A stretch of 64,000 nucleotides of DNA from Kordia zhangzhouensis (GTDB lineage Bacteria > Bacteroidota > Bacteroidia > Flavobacteriales > Flavobacteriaceae). Location: the NCBI RefSeq assembly GCF_001005305.1, contig NZ_LBMH01000002.1, forward strand, positions 62,001 through 126,000. The letters are read 5' to 3'. The notes under the pieces are model-generated. The model saw only the letters and a program-made list of their open reading frames with translations. It did no database searches and was not told the DNA's origin. Shown here one piece after another: positions 35,601-44,942 of the stretch. The stretch's first letter is position 1; every line of letters begins with the position of its first letter. The position numbers and the translations under genes are program-made.

Positions 35601-37572
35601 ATGTAGTAGTTTGAATTGTTTCTGCCATACCATTGTTTCCTACGATTAGATAACTTAAGTTAGAATCGAACGAGCCTGATTCTTTTCGAATGGTTAGCAC
35701 ATCAGCAGGGCTTACATTAACACTTTTTGATTGTATTTGAGACAATCCAGAGTTATCATCTCTAGCAATCCCAAACACATTATATCCAAATCCAGCATTT
35801 GCAGAACCATCCCAAATTACGCTTCCATCAGAAGCTACGTAGTCTTTACTTGTTCCCGCATATCCAAAAGGTGATGAAGTATTGGTTGGTGTATCCCAAT
35901 ATGCATCATTAGATCCTAGAGTGATTCCATATTTAATTGCCAAGTATGACTCGATTCGCTCCATTTCAGATACGGAGATATCTCTATCATACATAATAAT
36001 TTCAGCGATTTCTCCATTATATGTATAACCAGATCCAGTGTTTGCAGAACCTGCTCGACGTGCTCCAATTAATACGTCTACACCCGACGCATCTCCAGAA
36101 AGAACCCCGTCATTTCGATCTGCAGGATCTAACACACCATTTACATAAGGTGTTAATCGCGTTAATGGATCACCTGTATTAGACACAATACCTGCAGTTA
36201 ATTTCGGTTCATTTAATGCATAGATTGTTCCCCAGCGAACTGCTTGTTGAGCACCTGTTCCACTTAATCTTCCTAAAGTATGGTGTAACACCCTATCAGT
36301 AGTACCAAACCAAACTTGATAGTTACGTATATCGTTATTTCCTTTACAAATTACTGTTCCAGTAGATGCTCCGTTAGTAATAACCATAGTAATAATGGTC
36401 ATTTCGTCATTCAACGGCTGAAGATCTAATTCTGGCTGATTTCCTAAATTAAGAAATTGATTCCCTGTAAATTGAATTACTGGGTTAAAGTTTAATCCGT
36501 TAGCAACGTATTGAGCATCTGTAGTTCCTTGTGATACTGCAGTAAATCCGTTTGAAGACTGATCTGTCCAGCTATCTACATCTGTTCCTGTTAATGACGT
36601 CCCAGCATCTGCTTTCATCCATAATTGTAAATTGCTCGAAATAGCTCCAGGACTTACAGTTGGTAACACTCCGTTACCACTTATATTAAAGGTATATGAT
36701 TGTTCTAATAAATCAGGATCGTTATTTGCAATAATAATTTCTCCTGTAGCTACTCCAACAAGTGTTGGCGAATAGGTTATGGAGAACGTAGTGGTTTCTC
36801 CAGGAGATAATGACAAATCTGAAGGCTGGGTTGTTATAGAAAAGGCTGCATTGGTTCCCACACCAAAACTTACTGGGTTACTAGGGAGAGTTAAATCTGT
36901 TGAAGTTCCAGTATTTTCAATGGTATACGTTCTTGTTACACTACCCACACCTACTGTAGCGTTTCCAAAACTCGTATGATCTGCCAATGAAGGTACATTT
37001 AGTGAACCATCTAGAATTTCTACTAAGTTACCACTTACAAAAATATCTGGCGGAAGCGAAGCTGCTACAATATTTACTGTATAGTCTTCAACTTCTCCAT
37101 AATCAAAACCTGTAGCTACAACATCACATGGATCACTTGGTGTTACATTATACTGCATTTGTACACGCATTCGTGTATTTCCCGCTAAAGCAGTTCCAGG
37201 GACTGTAAAATTACCAGATACAACAGCAGTTGTGCTCGGGGTACTATTGAATACTAGCTCTCCCGAATCGAAAAAGTCACCATCTTGATTGAAATCGATC
37301 CATACACCAACTCCTTCACTATATACGGTACCGCTCCAAGTTTTTGTTACGGTAACTGTATAATTGGATGTAGTGTTAAGGTTCGTAGGAGTTACAGCAG
37401 TAAAGTCTGTATATCCACTTGCTGGCTGAGCAGGACTTGCGTTATCAAGTGTATTTAATTGAACTCGTCCTATCCATTCGTCAGCAACACTATTCCCTGC
37501 AGAGGCACAATATTGAGCGCTCGCATACGAAAAACTAAATAATAATATTAGTAATGAGTAGATTTGTTTCAT
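32677..37572 (-). CDS. Giant secreted T9SS cargo protein with GEVED and LamG-like domains
   Basis: 1631 residues. A signal peptide ends near ASAQ. A GEVED-type module (about 60-168) contains VGVWIDFNQDGDF and closes YGEVEDYTV. A choice-of-anchor-D-like Ig fold follows (about 175-300). Two concanavalin/LamG-like regions are near 315-560 (LQLWMKADAGTSL) and 745-910 (LFFDGVDDYVEDRT). A long beta-rich stretch follows. The C-terminal 80 residues are a type A sorting domain (ITNNTGFSLENIDIHTILG, closing GKISKKLIIE). The C-terminal domain directs export through the type IX system to the cell surface or medium. The LamG-like folds suggest glycan binding or adhesion. It is transcribed alone. Confidence 0.88.
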   Translation of the reverse strand: MKQIYSLLILLFSFSYASAQYCASAGNSVADEWIGRVQLNTLDNASPAQPASGYTDFTAVTPTNLNTTSNYTVTVTKTWSGTVYSEGVGVWIDFNQDGDFFDSGELVFNSTPSTTAVVSGNFTVPGTALAGNTRMRVQMQYNVTPSDPCDVVATGFDYGEVEDYTVNIVAASLPPDIFVSGNLVEILDGSLNVPSLADHTSFGNATVGVGSVTRTYTIENTGTSTDLTLPSNPVSFGVGTNAAFSITTQPSDLSLSPGETTTFSITYSPTLVGVATGEIIIANNDPDLLEQSYTFNISGNGVLPTVSPGAISSNLQLWMKADAGTSLTGTDVDSWTDQSSNGFTAVSQGTTDAQYVANGLNFNPVIQFTGNQFLNLGNQPELDLQPLNDEMTIITMVITNGASTGTVICKGNNDIRNYQVWFGTTDRVLHHTLGRLSGTGAQQAVRWGTIYALNEPKLTAGIVSNTGDPLTRLTPYVNGVLDPADRNDGVLSGDASGVDVLIGARRAGSANTGSGYTYNGEIAEIIMYDRDISVSEMERIESYLAIKYGITLGSNDAYWDTPTNTSSPFGYAGTSKDYVASDGSVIWDGSANAGFGYNVFGIARDDNSGLSQIQSKSVNVSPADVLTIRKESGSFDSNLSYLIVGNNGMAETIQTTTLPERTLGMLNKVWLARESTVDVGTVELEFDMSASGLTNLDDLELYIADNSSFTAYENYEGTNVGGILTFTGVNLEDGQYFTLAEPQTVTGANSLFFDGVDDYVEDRTPITTSLTDYTVMGWIKNPGQSVANADRRILGVQGQFRFYLSSGLLAIQEGQTGGVPRAASSGITDWVHFAIVVNSATSTANYYLNGLLIGGGGLDPLPSNSNPFRMGTFDNINFFTGSIDEVRIFDVALTTDQLREMVHQEIEQNGSNVRGKTIPKDIEDFTSGANVLWSSLVTYYDMSSIKGNRLEDMTGNGNYSFMKNMSTIEPQTAPMPYTTIADGNWTSDATWEHGNVWDTPSASSINWSIVEIKNNVTASASYSTLGLIVDPGARLTISGVNPVVTSTSPFAITAGSGSSLTNIWYTEINGTIDLQGESQFLQTVRSDLAVTSAGTVERDQQGTANRFTYNYWSSPVSLVNTTANNQTYTLQDVLLDGTTVATPGAVAWTTNADGLTSPFTISTRWIYKFVNGGDEDYDAWLLTRNTGNINPGEGYTMKGVSLGDEKEEQNYVFRGKPNNGVITVGPLGDDNLYLVGNPYPSSIDADEFINDNLANDATSGTLYFWEHWGGGTHVLLDYQGGYATYTLGGGTPAMSHPTVDQTGSGTETPKRYIPVGQGFFVQGDNNAGNGTSATVEFNNSQRIYVPEYIGSFEFSTFMRSGNSDDVGLIPNPANAESTATESDSETETVPTTEEEIYEYLGIPKDNRKKIRLGYTNPAGFHRQLLVTFDRRTTDGIDRGFDGESIGVTANDMYWFLENEKYVIQAVSSLHDAREFPLGIVSENSGGGIITLDGLENIDNSVNIYIKNNHTGTTHDLRASDFQISVPAGETNDKYSLVFQPENQLSVNSVILENGIQIYTDKLTDELVITNNTGFSLENIDIHTILGQQIMSITDGINETTIRIPIDNVSSGIYIANIYSEKGKISKKLIIE

Positions 37573-37743
37573 TGGGTTAAGAATTTTTTTAAGGCAATGT
37601 AAATTTACTTTATTTTTTAATTTTCATGTAATGGTAGTGTTTTGAATCTATTAATTTAGATGAAATCTATGAATTTGTCGACAAAATTGTGACTAAATTT
37701 CGAAATAGTTTGTTTTTAACAAATATTTTCTTTCTTAAAAAAT

Positions 37744-40164
37744 TCAAAATGTATAATTCACTCCTAAAATCAAGTTTCTTCCAGCTGCTGTAATTCCAGA
37801 AGAGTACACTCTATATCGCTGATCTGTAATGTTTTCTAAAGAAGCTGTAAGATTGACATTTTCAGTAATCTCAATGTTAGATCTTGCATTGATGGTAACC
37901 CACGAAGGAGAATACGGGTTTCCATTTTCATCGCTCAAATAAAAGTAATCTTTACTACGCTCAGAAGGAGCTAAATTATTGTAGTCAATTGAGCCATTAA
38001 AATTAGTAAAGATGTCAAACTTAAGTTTATTAGTTTTATATATGAAATGTACATTTCCGAAAATAGGCGACACATGTCGCAAAGGAACTTTTGTCCCATC
38101 TGCTTGCTCTTCTTCCCCGCGAGGAATTGTTAAGTCTGCCGTGATTTGGGTTTTTTTATCAAATCTAGCAGCAAACCCAAATTCAAATCCGTATGTAAAC
38201 ACTTTCGAAGCATTTTGAATTGCTTGAACATTGCTAGGCTCTCCATTGTATATAATTTCTGTTTCTCCATTTAAAGAAAAATCTTTTCGTATCAATGCAT
38301 CATCTAAAAGTGTGTAGAAAGCTGTAAAATTTAGATCGAAACTATTTCCTATTTTTTTTTGTATCCCAAATTCTGCATTGTATGCATACTCTGGCGTAAG
38401 GTGTGGATTAGGAACAACTACTGAACCTGGTTCCGAATCAAACACTTTTCCAATATCGTCAATGTTTGGTGCGCGAAATGCCGTTCCAAGGTTTGCGGTT
38501 ATTTGCCAATTTTTAGGCAACCAACTAAAGCCAATACTTCCTGTAAATGCTCCTGTATTTGTGCTGGCTTCTGTAAAAGGGAAAGGGTAAAAAGTTCTAT
38601 CAAAATCTGTATTAATCAGTATATGATTGTATCGCAATCCAGATTGTACAATAAATTTAGGATTGGGCTTGTATTCTACACTTGTATAAGCAGCCATTGA
38701 TTGCCATCTAGCTCCTTCAGGATATCGAGAAGGTGCGTCCATGATTTCGTTCGTATCAATATTTTGATCATATCCATCAGAATGCACCTTATTGTATACA
38801 TATTCTAAACCATAAAATACTTTTATTTTTGGATTGAATCTTTTTTCAAAGTCAAGGCTAGAAGAGATAGCTTCTACTTTTTCTTCTGTAACATTTAAGA
38901 TGACATCTTGAAAGTTTCTATTATGTCTACTTTCTTCAAAACGCTGATAAGCATTGGTAAATTTTACATTGTCATAATAGGTATTATTTCCTTTTTTTTG
39001 TGTTTGAAGATTTGCCATAAACCATTTTTGCGGGCCATAAAACCAATCTCCATAACGTAGTTCACCATTTCTATATTGAATTAAACGATCATAGCGTGGA
39101 TAATCAGATGTTTCAGAGTAATGAAATCCAAGATCAAATTCCCAAAAATCATCAGGCACTAATTTTATACGTTGTGCCACGTTGAACTGGCTATATCCTG
39201 TAAATCGCTGAATGAGTGGATTTCCATTATTTACTACCACATCACTACCATTCATTCTAGTTACAAATTCTGGTCTTAAATACGCATCATCTCCATTTTT
39301 TCCCATACGAAGGTCATCAAAATCATTGTAGCTCACACTGGTCAAAAATGCCCATTTTTTTAACCCTATATTAAAGTCAAAATGCCCTGTTTTTTCTTTA
39401 TTTGCAGAAGCATATCTCAGATTCGCATTTCCTGAAAATTTTGTTTCTTCTGTCCAAGATAGTTTGGGTGTTTTGGTATAAAAATTCATTACACCTCCAA
39501 CAGCATCACTTCCATAAATTACTGAGCCAGGACCAAGAATCACTTCGGTATTATTAACATTAAAAGGGTCAATAGAAATCACATTTTGTATATTTCCTCC
39601 TCTGAAGATAGCGTTATTCATTCGGACACCATCAACAGATATCAATAACCTATTCGTTGAAAACCCTCTTATCATAGGGCTTCCACCACCTAGTTGACTT
39701 TTTTGAACAAATATTTTTCCACTTCTTTCTAAAAGATCTGCAGCTGTTTGCGGTGAAGAGTTTACAATATCATTATTACTGATACTAACAATTTTTTTAG
39801 GAACTTCTTTTTTGTCTTGCTGCCATTTAGAGACTGAAATGATAATTTTTGATAATTCTGAGGAAGATCTTACCAAGTGTATTTTGTTCTTATTTTCTAA
39901 GATTAGCTTTTTAGTAATCGTTACTGGAAGATAAGAAATGTGTTGAAATGTAATTTCTTCATTTTCACCAAACATGGAGATATCAATGCGACCTCTTGCA
40001 TTGGTAATTCCTCCTTTTGATTGGTCTTTATTGTACACATTTACATTAGAAATGTTACGATCATTAATAATATCTTTTACTTGAATTTCTTGACTAAATA
40101 GAGCAGTAGAAAAAATAAAAGAAATTATAACGACAATACCTTTTATTTTATTTGAATACTTCAT
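37744..40164 (-). CDS. TonB-dependent receptor, haem/siderophore-type
   Basis: 806 residues from the ATG at 40164, which starts the signal peptide MKYSNKIKGIVVIISFIF; a longer frame would run deep into recO. A carboxypeptidase-like N-domain is followed by a plug (about 125-235) containing SPMIRGFSTNRLLISVDGVR and YGSDAVGGVMNF. The barrel carries the FRAPNIDDIG segment typical of haem and cobalamin/siderophore receptors and ends with an aromatic residue (LGVNYTF). It probably takes up haem or a similar iron complex, but the ligand is not provable here. The start overlaps the recO end by 17 bases, so the two are translationally linked. Confidence 0.88.
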   Translation of the reverse strand: MKYSNKIKGIVVIISFIFSTALFSQEIQVKDIINDRNISNVNVYNKDQSKGGITNARGRIDISMFGENEEITFQHISYLPVTITKKLILENKNKIHLVRSSSELSKIIISVSKWQQDKKEVPKKIVSISNNDIVNSSPQTAADLLERSGKIFVQKSQLGGGSPMIRGFSTNRLLISVDGVRMNNAIFRGGNIQNVISIDPFNVNNTEVILGPGSVIYGSDAVGGVMNFYTKTPKLSWTEETKFSGNANLRYASANKEKTGHFDFNIGLKKWAFLTSVSYNDFDDLRMGKNGDDAYLRPEFVTRMNGSDVVVNNGNPLIQRFTGYSQFNVAQRIKLVPDDFWEFDLGFHYSETSDYPRYDRLIQYRNGELRYGDWFYGPQKWFMANLQTQKKGNNTYYDNVKFTNAYQRFEESRHNRNFQDVILNVTEEKVEAISSSLDFEKRFNPKIKVFYGLEYVYNKVHSDGYDQNIDTNEIMDAPSRYPEGARWQSMAAYTSVEYKPNPKFIVQSGLRYNHILINTDFDRTFYPFPFTEASTNTGAFTGSIGFSWLPKNWQITANLGTAFRAPNIDDIGKVFDSEPGSVVVPNPHLTPEYAYNAEFGIQKKIGNSFDLNFTAFYTLLDDALIRKDFSLNGETEIIYNGEPSNVQAIQNASKVFTYGFEFGFAARFDKKTQITADLTIPRGEEEQADGTKVPLRHVSPIFGNVHFIYKTNKLKFDIFTNFNGSIDYNNLAPSERSKDYFYLSDENGNPYSPSWVTINARSNIEITENVNLTASLENITDQRYRVYSSGITAAGRNLILGVNYTF

Positions 40165-40867
40165 GTAACACTTCCATTGATTTCGGTTGCCTAAACCCTT
40201 GCAAATGTAATTTAAAATATTGAATGAATATTGCAAGAATTTCATTTCTTCTATGAGAAGATAATGCTATAGTGTGTTGTTCATCAAATTTTATGCCTAA
40301 TAAGCGTTTAAAGAGTGTTAAATTTTCTCCTGAAATGCATTCATTTAAAGTACTTTCATCAAAAAACTGACCTTCATATAAATCAAAGTAGTTTTTGTGA
40401 ATATGCGCTGTTTCTGGATAAAATCCTAAATATTTCGTTAGATGAATAAGAAAGAATATGTGAAAGTTTGCCACCTCGTCATGTATATCCAACCATTGCA
40501 AGGCGTTTTCAATAAATGCAAATAGAGATTCATTTTTTTCTTCTTCTTGAATGGAAAAGTTTAATATTTCAGACAAGAAAAGCACAATAGCACTTTTGGC
40601 AATAGTGGTATGTATAGAAGTATACGGATATACCGTTTTTACTTCTTTTATGTATTCTAAGCTTCCTTTGTTTTTGTGATTCGCAACAATTTCCAGTTGC
40701 ATTAACGGTTGGAAGTATGCAATTTTAAGTTTTCCTTTTTTTGATTTTAAGATTCCTCGTAATAGATAGCTTTTTATTCCGTCGGAAGCTGTAAAACATT
40801 TGACAATGATACCTGCATCACCATATTTGATGGTTGATATCACGATAGCTTTAGTGGTTACTATCAT
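40148..40867 (-). CDS. recO: DNA repair protein RecO
   Basis: 239 residues, usual length. The N-terminal OB fold is visible (MIVTTKAIVISTIKYGDAGIIVKCFT and a Lys-rich segment SKKGKLKIAYFQPL), followed by a helical C-terminal domain. The zinc-finger cysteines of some RecO proteins are absent, which is common. RecO helps load RecA on SSB-coated DNA in the RecF pathway. The start codon directly follows the porZ stop, and its end overlaps the start of the next TonB receptor gene by 17 bases. porZ next to recO is a frequent Bacteroidota order. Confidence 0.93.
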   Translation of the reverse strand: MIVTTKAIVISTIKYGDAGIIVKCFTASDGIKSYLLRGILKSKKGKLKIAYFQPLMQLEIVANHKNKGSLEYIKEVKTVYPYTSIHTTIAKSAIVLFLSEILNFSIQEEEKNESLFAFIENALQWLDIHDEVANFHIFFLIHLTKYLGFYPETAHIHKNYFDLYEGQFFDESTLNECISGENLTLFKRLLGIKFDEQHTIALSSHRRNEILAIFIQYFKLHLQGFRQPKSMEVLHEVFK

Positions 40868-43174
40868 TTAACGAACGACCATTACTTTGGTTACCTTGGT
40901 TTCTGAACCATCTTCATTTGCAATCAAAATTAAATAAACTCCAGAAGCCACTTTATGTTTCCCAAAAGCGGTTAAATCCCACAGTAGTGTTCCTCCTTCT
41001 GATGTTGTTTCGTAAACCAAATTTCCCTCAATATCAGTAATCTTTACATTTGCATTGTTAGTGAGACCTGCAATGGTTAAGTTTCCACTAAAACCAGGAC
41101 GTACTGGATTTGGATACGCATAAACATTTTCTAATGTTTCTTTGGGAGCAGTAGCCGTCCCTTGGAATGACAATAGTCCTTTGGTTGTAGCAATATATAC
41201 ACGACCTGTTTCTGAGTCTATTTCGATATCTGTTACAGTATTTGTAGGTAGTGGCGAATTGTCTTTTGTAAAATGCGCTAGTGTTTCTGTGGCATCTGAA
41301 GACATATAGAATACTCCTGAAGCTGAAGTCGCAATCCATTTATTGTTCGAACCATCAACTTCAATATCTGTCACAGTTTGCTCAAATAGTAATTCTTTAG
41401 GCACTCCATCTTCATCTACAATAATGATGTCATCTGATTGCGGATCACTATCATCAAAAATTCCATCAGCTCCATAGTATACTCTAATTCCTTTTACAGT
41501 ACCAATCCACAGGTTTCCTGTTTTATCAATTTCAATCGCCCTAACATCAGTTGAAGGCAAATTTCCTGCTTCTTCTTCACTGATAGAAACAAATCGTGAA
41601 CCTGCGCTACGCGTTTCATCAAAAGCTAATACTCCGTGAGATTGTGTGGAAATAAATTTTAATCCGTTGTTGCTAATTTCAATTTTAGAAAGAGCATTTT
41701 CTGCGCTAAAAGGATCACTGATTATTTCAGTAACTGTATACGATTCCCATTGGCCGCTGGTTCGCAATACTTTTATTCCATTATCTACTTTAGAATTCAA
41801 TACCCACAAATTTCCATCATCATCAAACTCAGTTGCTCCAATACGTATGTCAATATAGTTTGGATTACCAATATCTAACGACTCAAGACCGCTATTGGTA
41901 GTGTTAAATAATTCCACAGGTTCATTTTCTTCTATGCGCAATACTCCTGAGAAAAATGAACTTAAAAATACTTCATTGGTATTGGAAGGATTTACAGCCG
42001 CATGAACTATACTTCTCGCATCATACGCATCGGTATATGGAATATTTACCCAAGCCATTTCTTGTAAGTGACTTACTCCTCTTTTATCTAAAGGATATGG
42101 ATTATATCCTGCATCATAATCACCGTATACCACCCATAGTTCATTAGGAATTGCCGTGATAGAAAATGTATTGTTTAGCAGAGGCCCATCAGGCAATATT
42201 TGAGTTGCCGTACTTGGCATTGGAAAGGTTGTTTTTAAGATTCCTTGAGTTTCAGTTCCGAGATATAATGTGTTTTCTATAAGTAATACTGAATTGAACT
42301 CCAATTCTGGGTATTCATCTAACGCCTGAATTCCCGCTACTTCATTTAAGTCACTGTCATACACGTGTACTTCTTGATCATGTACAACAATCATGTAATT
42401 ATCAATAACTTTAAAGTCTTCTAATAATGTTGGGTATTGAGGAACTTGTGATAGAAAAGAAAAGCCAGTCCCATTGAAACGAAACATTCTTCGGGTTGTA
42501 GTAATTCCATATAAGTCATCTCCAAAAGCAATGATTCCTTGCCAATTAGAAGAATTGATTCGTTCCCATTCTGCAAAATCAATCAAATTATCATTGGCAA
42601 CAATTGCCCTATATATTCCTGCATTTGTTGCTGCATATATATACTCACCAAAAATAGTTGTTTGTCTTACTTCTAGTTGACTCCCATTTGCCCCAATAAA
42701 GTATGTATCACCAAATTCCAACGCATTGATATCGTACAGAGATATTCCATAATTTGTAGCGATATACAATTTACCATTGTATTCTAAAATATGGTTAAGT
42801 TGTTTTTTGTTTGGTGGAATTGTTGGCTTATCAACAATATCTACCACTTTACGAATTTCTCTTGTATTGATGTCAAATACTTCTATAAGTCCTGTAGTAT
42901 AGCCCAAAACATATTTTTGAGCGGCATCGCTTAAGTAAGCTGTGCTAATTTCTTCTCCAGACAAACCATTTACGGTAGAAATTTTCTCTATCTCGCCTGA
43001 TTGTATATTGTAAGTAAAAAAAGCATTGTCTGAAGCTCCGTAAATTTTTTCGGAATTGGCAGAAATATCTACCACATTATTATATGAATAGTGACCTAAC
43101 CATGAATTATTAGCAGATTGTCCGTAAGAGAACATATGGCTTAATAAAAGTAGTAAATATAAAACCCTCTTCAT
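40868..43174 (-). CDS. porZ: Type IX secretion system protein PorZ
   Basis: 768 residues with a signal peptide (near FSYGQ). Two beta-propeller regions of two-component-regulator-propeller type follow, with repeats such as NLWIGTVKGIRVYY, NKWIATSASGVFYM and GRVYIATTKGLLSF. The C-terminal domain (about 686-768, YAYPNPVRPGFSGNL) resembles a T9SS type A domain. PorZ is part of the surface attachment complex that moves cargo with C-terminal sorting domains to A-LPS or its equivalent. One such cargo protein is encoded just downstream in this window. It heads the porZ-recO-TonB receptor operon; a -7 box lies 65 bases upstream. Confidence 0.93.
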   Translation of the reverse strand: MKRVLYLLLLLSHMFSYGQSANNSWLGHYSYNNVVDISANSEKIYGASDNAFFTYNIQSGEIEKISTVNGLSGEEISTAYLSDAAQKYVLGYTTGLIEVFDINTREIRKVVDIVDKPTIPPNKKQLNHILEYNGKLYIATNYGISLYDINALEFGDTYFIGANGSQLEVRQTTIFGEYIYAATNAGIYRAIVANDNLIDFAEWERINSSNWQGIIAFGDDLYGITTTRRMFRFNGTGFSFLSQVPQYPTLLEDFKVIDNYMIVVHDQEVHVYDSDLNEVAGIQALDEYPELEFNSVLLIENTLYLGTETQGILKTTFPMPSTATQILPDGPLLNNTFSITAIPNELWVVYGDYDAGYNPYPLDKRGVSHLQEMAWVNIPYTDAYDARSIVHAAVNPSNTNEVFLSSFFSGVLRIEENEPVELFNTTNSGLESLDIGNPNYIDIRIGATEFDDDGNLWVLNSKVDNGIKVLRTSGQWESYTVTEIISDPFSAENALSKIEISNNGLKFISTQSHGVLAFDETRSAGSRFVSISEEEAGNLPSTDVRAIEIDKTGNLWIGTVKGIRVYYGADGIFDDSDPQSDDIIIVDEDGVPKELLFEQTVTDIEVDGSNNKWIATSASGVFYMSSDATETLAHFTKDNSPLPTNTVTDIEIDSETGRVYIATTKGLLSFQGTATAPKETLENVYAYPNPVRPGFSGNLTIAGLTNNANVKITDIEGNLVYETTSEGGTLLWDLTAFGKHKVASGVYLILIANEDGSETKVTKVMVVR

Positions 43175-43239
43175 TTATTTTTCTATTTAGAACTGTCTCG
43201 ACAAAACAACCGTTTGCCATTCTTTTTGAGATATTTCAT

Positions 43240-43247
43240 CAAATATA
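43240..43247 (-). promoter_or_regulatory. Bacteroidota -7 element for porZ
   Basis: The minus strand reads TATATTTG (exact TANNTTTG), 65 bases ahead of the porZ ATG. No clear -33 TTG. Confidence 0.45.
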
Positions 43248-43292
43248 TTTAATAATAACGTAAATGAATTGGTTATCATATATTATTGTCAT

Positions 43293-43327
43293 AAAAAAAA
43301 CTTCTCACGTATTTGCGAGAAGCTTTT
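43293..43327 (-). terminator. Terminator of gdhA
   Basis: A hairpin with a 6-bp CTTCTC/GAGAAG core (43301-43306 with 43317-43322). On the minus strand it is followed by eight T (complement of 43293-43300), shortly after the gdhA stop. Confidence 0.7.
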
Positions 43328-43347
43328 ATATGATTTAATAGATAAAT

Positions 43348-44691
43348 TTATAATACGCCTTGAGCGATCATAGCATCAGCTACTTTTACGAATCCTGCAA
43401 TATTTGCTCCTTTTACGTAGTCCACAAATCCGCTATCATCCGTTCCATGCTCAACACATTTAGCGTGGATGTCGTTCATAATAGCATGTAATTTTGCATC
43501 AACTTCCTCGCGAGTCCAACTCATACGTAATGAGTTTTGTGTCATTTCCAATCCTGAAGTAGCTACTCCTCCTGCATTAGATGCTTTTCCTGGAGCAAAA
43601 AGAATTTTATTTTCTAAAAATACTTCAATTGCTTCTGGTGTAGAAGGCATGTTTGCTCCTTCACTAACACAAATACATCCGTTACTTACTAATGTTTTAG
43701 CTTCTTCTCCGTTTAATTCATTTTGAGTGGCACATGGCAAAGCAATATCACAAGCAATACTCCAAGGACGTTCTCCTTCGAAGTACTCAGCTCCAGTATA
43801 TTTTTCTGTATATTCTTTGATACGCCCTCGCTTTACATTTTTTAAATCCATTATGAAAGCTAACTTGTCTTCATCGATTCCGTCTTTATCATGAATATAC
43901 CCAGAAGAATCTGACATAGTTACTACTTTTGCTCCTAATTGGATAGCTTTTTCAGCAGCATACTGAGCCACATTTCCAGAACCTGAAATTACAACAGTTT
44001 TTCCGTTGAATGATTCGTTTCTAGTATTTAACATGTTTTGTGCAAAATATACATTCCCGTATCCAGTAGCTTCAGGACGAATTAAAGATCCTCCCCAATT
44101 GATACCTTTTCCTGTAAGTACTCCTGTAAACTCGTTACGCAACTTTTTGTACATTCCAAACATGTATCCTATTTCGCGTCCACCAACACCGATATCTCCT
44201 GCAGGCACATCTGTATCTGGTCCAATATGTCTATATAACTCTGACATGAAAGCTTGACAGAAACGCATAATCTCATTATCAGATTTTCCTTTTGGATTGA
44301 AGTCAGAACCTCCTTTTCCTCCACCCATTGGAAGTGTTGTTAAACTATTTTTAAATACTTGCTCGAAAGCCAAGAACTTAAGAATACTCAAGTTTACGCT
44401 TGGATGAAAACGCAGTCCTCCTTTATAAGGTCCTATCGCAGAATTCATTTGAATTCTGTACCCGCGGTTTACCTGAATTTCTCCATTATCATCTACCCAA
44501 GAAACTCTAAACATTACAACACGTTCAGGCTCTACCATTCTTTCAAGTATTTTTGTCCCTTTGTATTTTTCTTTTCCTTCAATATAAGGGATTACAGCTT
44601 CCGCCACTTCCTGAACTGCTTGTAAAAATTCAGATTCATGTCCGTTAGTCTGCTTTACCGAGTCTAAAAACTCTTTTACTTTTGCTTCCAT
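43348..44691 (-). CDS. gdhA: NADP-specific glutamate dehydrogenase
   Basis: 447 residues, typical hexameric GDH length. Visible motifs: YKGGLRFHPSVNLSILKFL at the substrate site, LPMGGGKGGSDFNPKGKSD with the catalytic Lys, DVPAGDIGVGGREIGYMFG with the catalytic Asp, and the NADP-binding GSGNVAQYAAEKAI. It makes glutamate from 2-oxoglutarate and ammonium with NADPH, the main ammonium-assimilating reaction. It is transcribed alone, with a good -7 element 49 bases ahead, and is divergent from an outer-membrane protein gene often found next to it in flavobacteria. Confidence 0.97.
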   Translation of the reverse strand: MEAKVKEFLDSVKQTNGHESEFLQAVQEVAEAVIPYIEGKEKYKGTKILERMVEPERVVMFRVSWVDDNGEIQVNRGYRIQMNSAIGPYKGGLRFHPSVNLSILKFLAFEQVFKNSLTTLPMGGGKGGSDFNPKGKSDNEIMRFCQAFMSELYRHIGPDTDVPAGDIGVGGREIGYMFGMYKKLRNEFTGVLTGKGINWGGSLIRPEATGYGNVYFAQNMLNTRNESFNGKTVVISGSGNVAQYAAEKAIQLGAKVVTMSDSSGYIHDKDGIDEDKLAFIMDLKNVKRGRIKEYTEKYTGAEYFEGERPWSIACDIALPCATQNELNGEEAKTLVSNGCICVSEGANMPSTPEAIEVFLENKILFAPGKASNAGGVATSGLEMTQNSLRMSWTREEVDAKLHAIMNDIHAKCVEHGTDDSGFVDYVKGANIAGFVKVADAMIAQGVL

Positions 44692-44740
44692 AAACGAAGT
44701 TTAATTAACAAATTTTTATTAATTTCATTATTTGACTATA

Positions 44741-44748
44741 CAAATATA
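44741..44748 (-). promoter_or_regulatory. Bacteroidota -7 element for gdhA
   Basis: The minus strand reads TATATTTG (exact TANNTTTG), 49 bases before the gdhA ATG, in a very AT-rich region. Confidence 0.5.
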
Positions 44749-44874
44749 CATTTAATTAAAAATAAACAGTCTTTTTTTTATAATTTGATAATGTACATAT
44801 ATTAAATTTTGACTGAAAGGAAATCCCTTCATTCACTGCCATTAAAGAACATTAAAGATTAGATAATACACTTT

Positions 44875-44908
44875 TTGTTTTTTTGTTTTAAGGGTTTTTA
44901 TATATTTG
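44875..44908 (+). promoter_or_regulatory. Complete flavobacterial promoter (TTG-N23-TATATTTG)
   Basis: TTG at 44875-44877 and TATATTTG at 44901-44908, 23 bases apart, within the published TTG-N17-23-TANNTTTG range. It drives the outer-membrane protein gene starting at 44943. Confidence 0.6.
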
Positions 44909-44942
44909 CTGTGTAGCCTTATAAAAATAGCTGGTTTATAAC

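Noticed and set aside
40165-40245. N-terminal extension of the third TonB receptor into recO
   Set aside because: The added residues are recO codons in another frame; the internal ATG starts a clean signal peptide.
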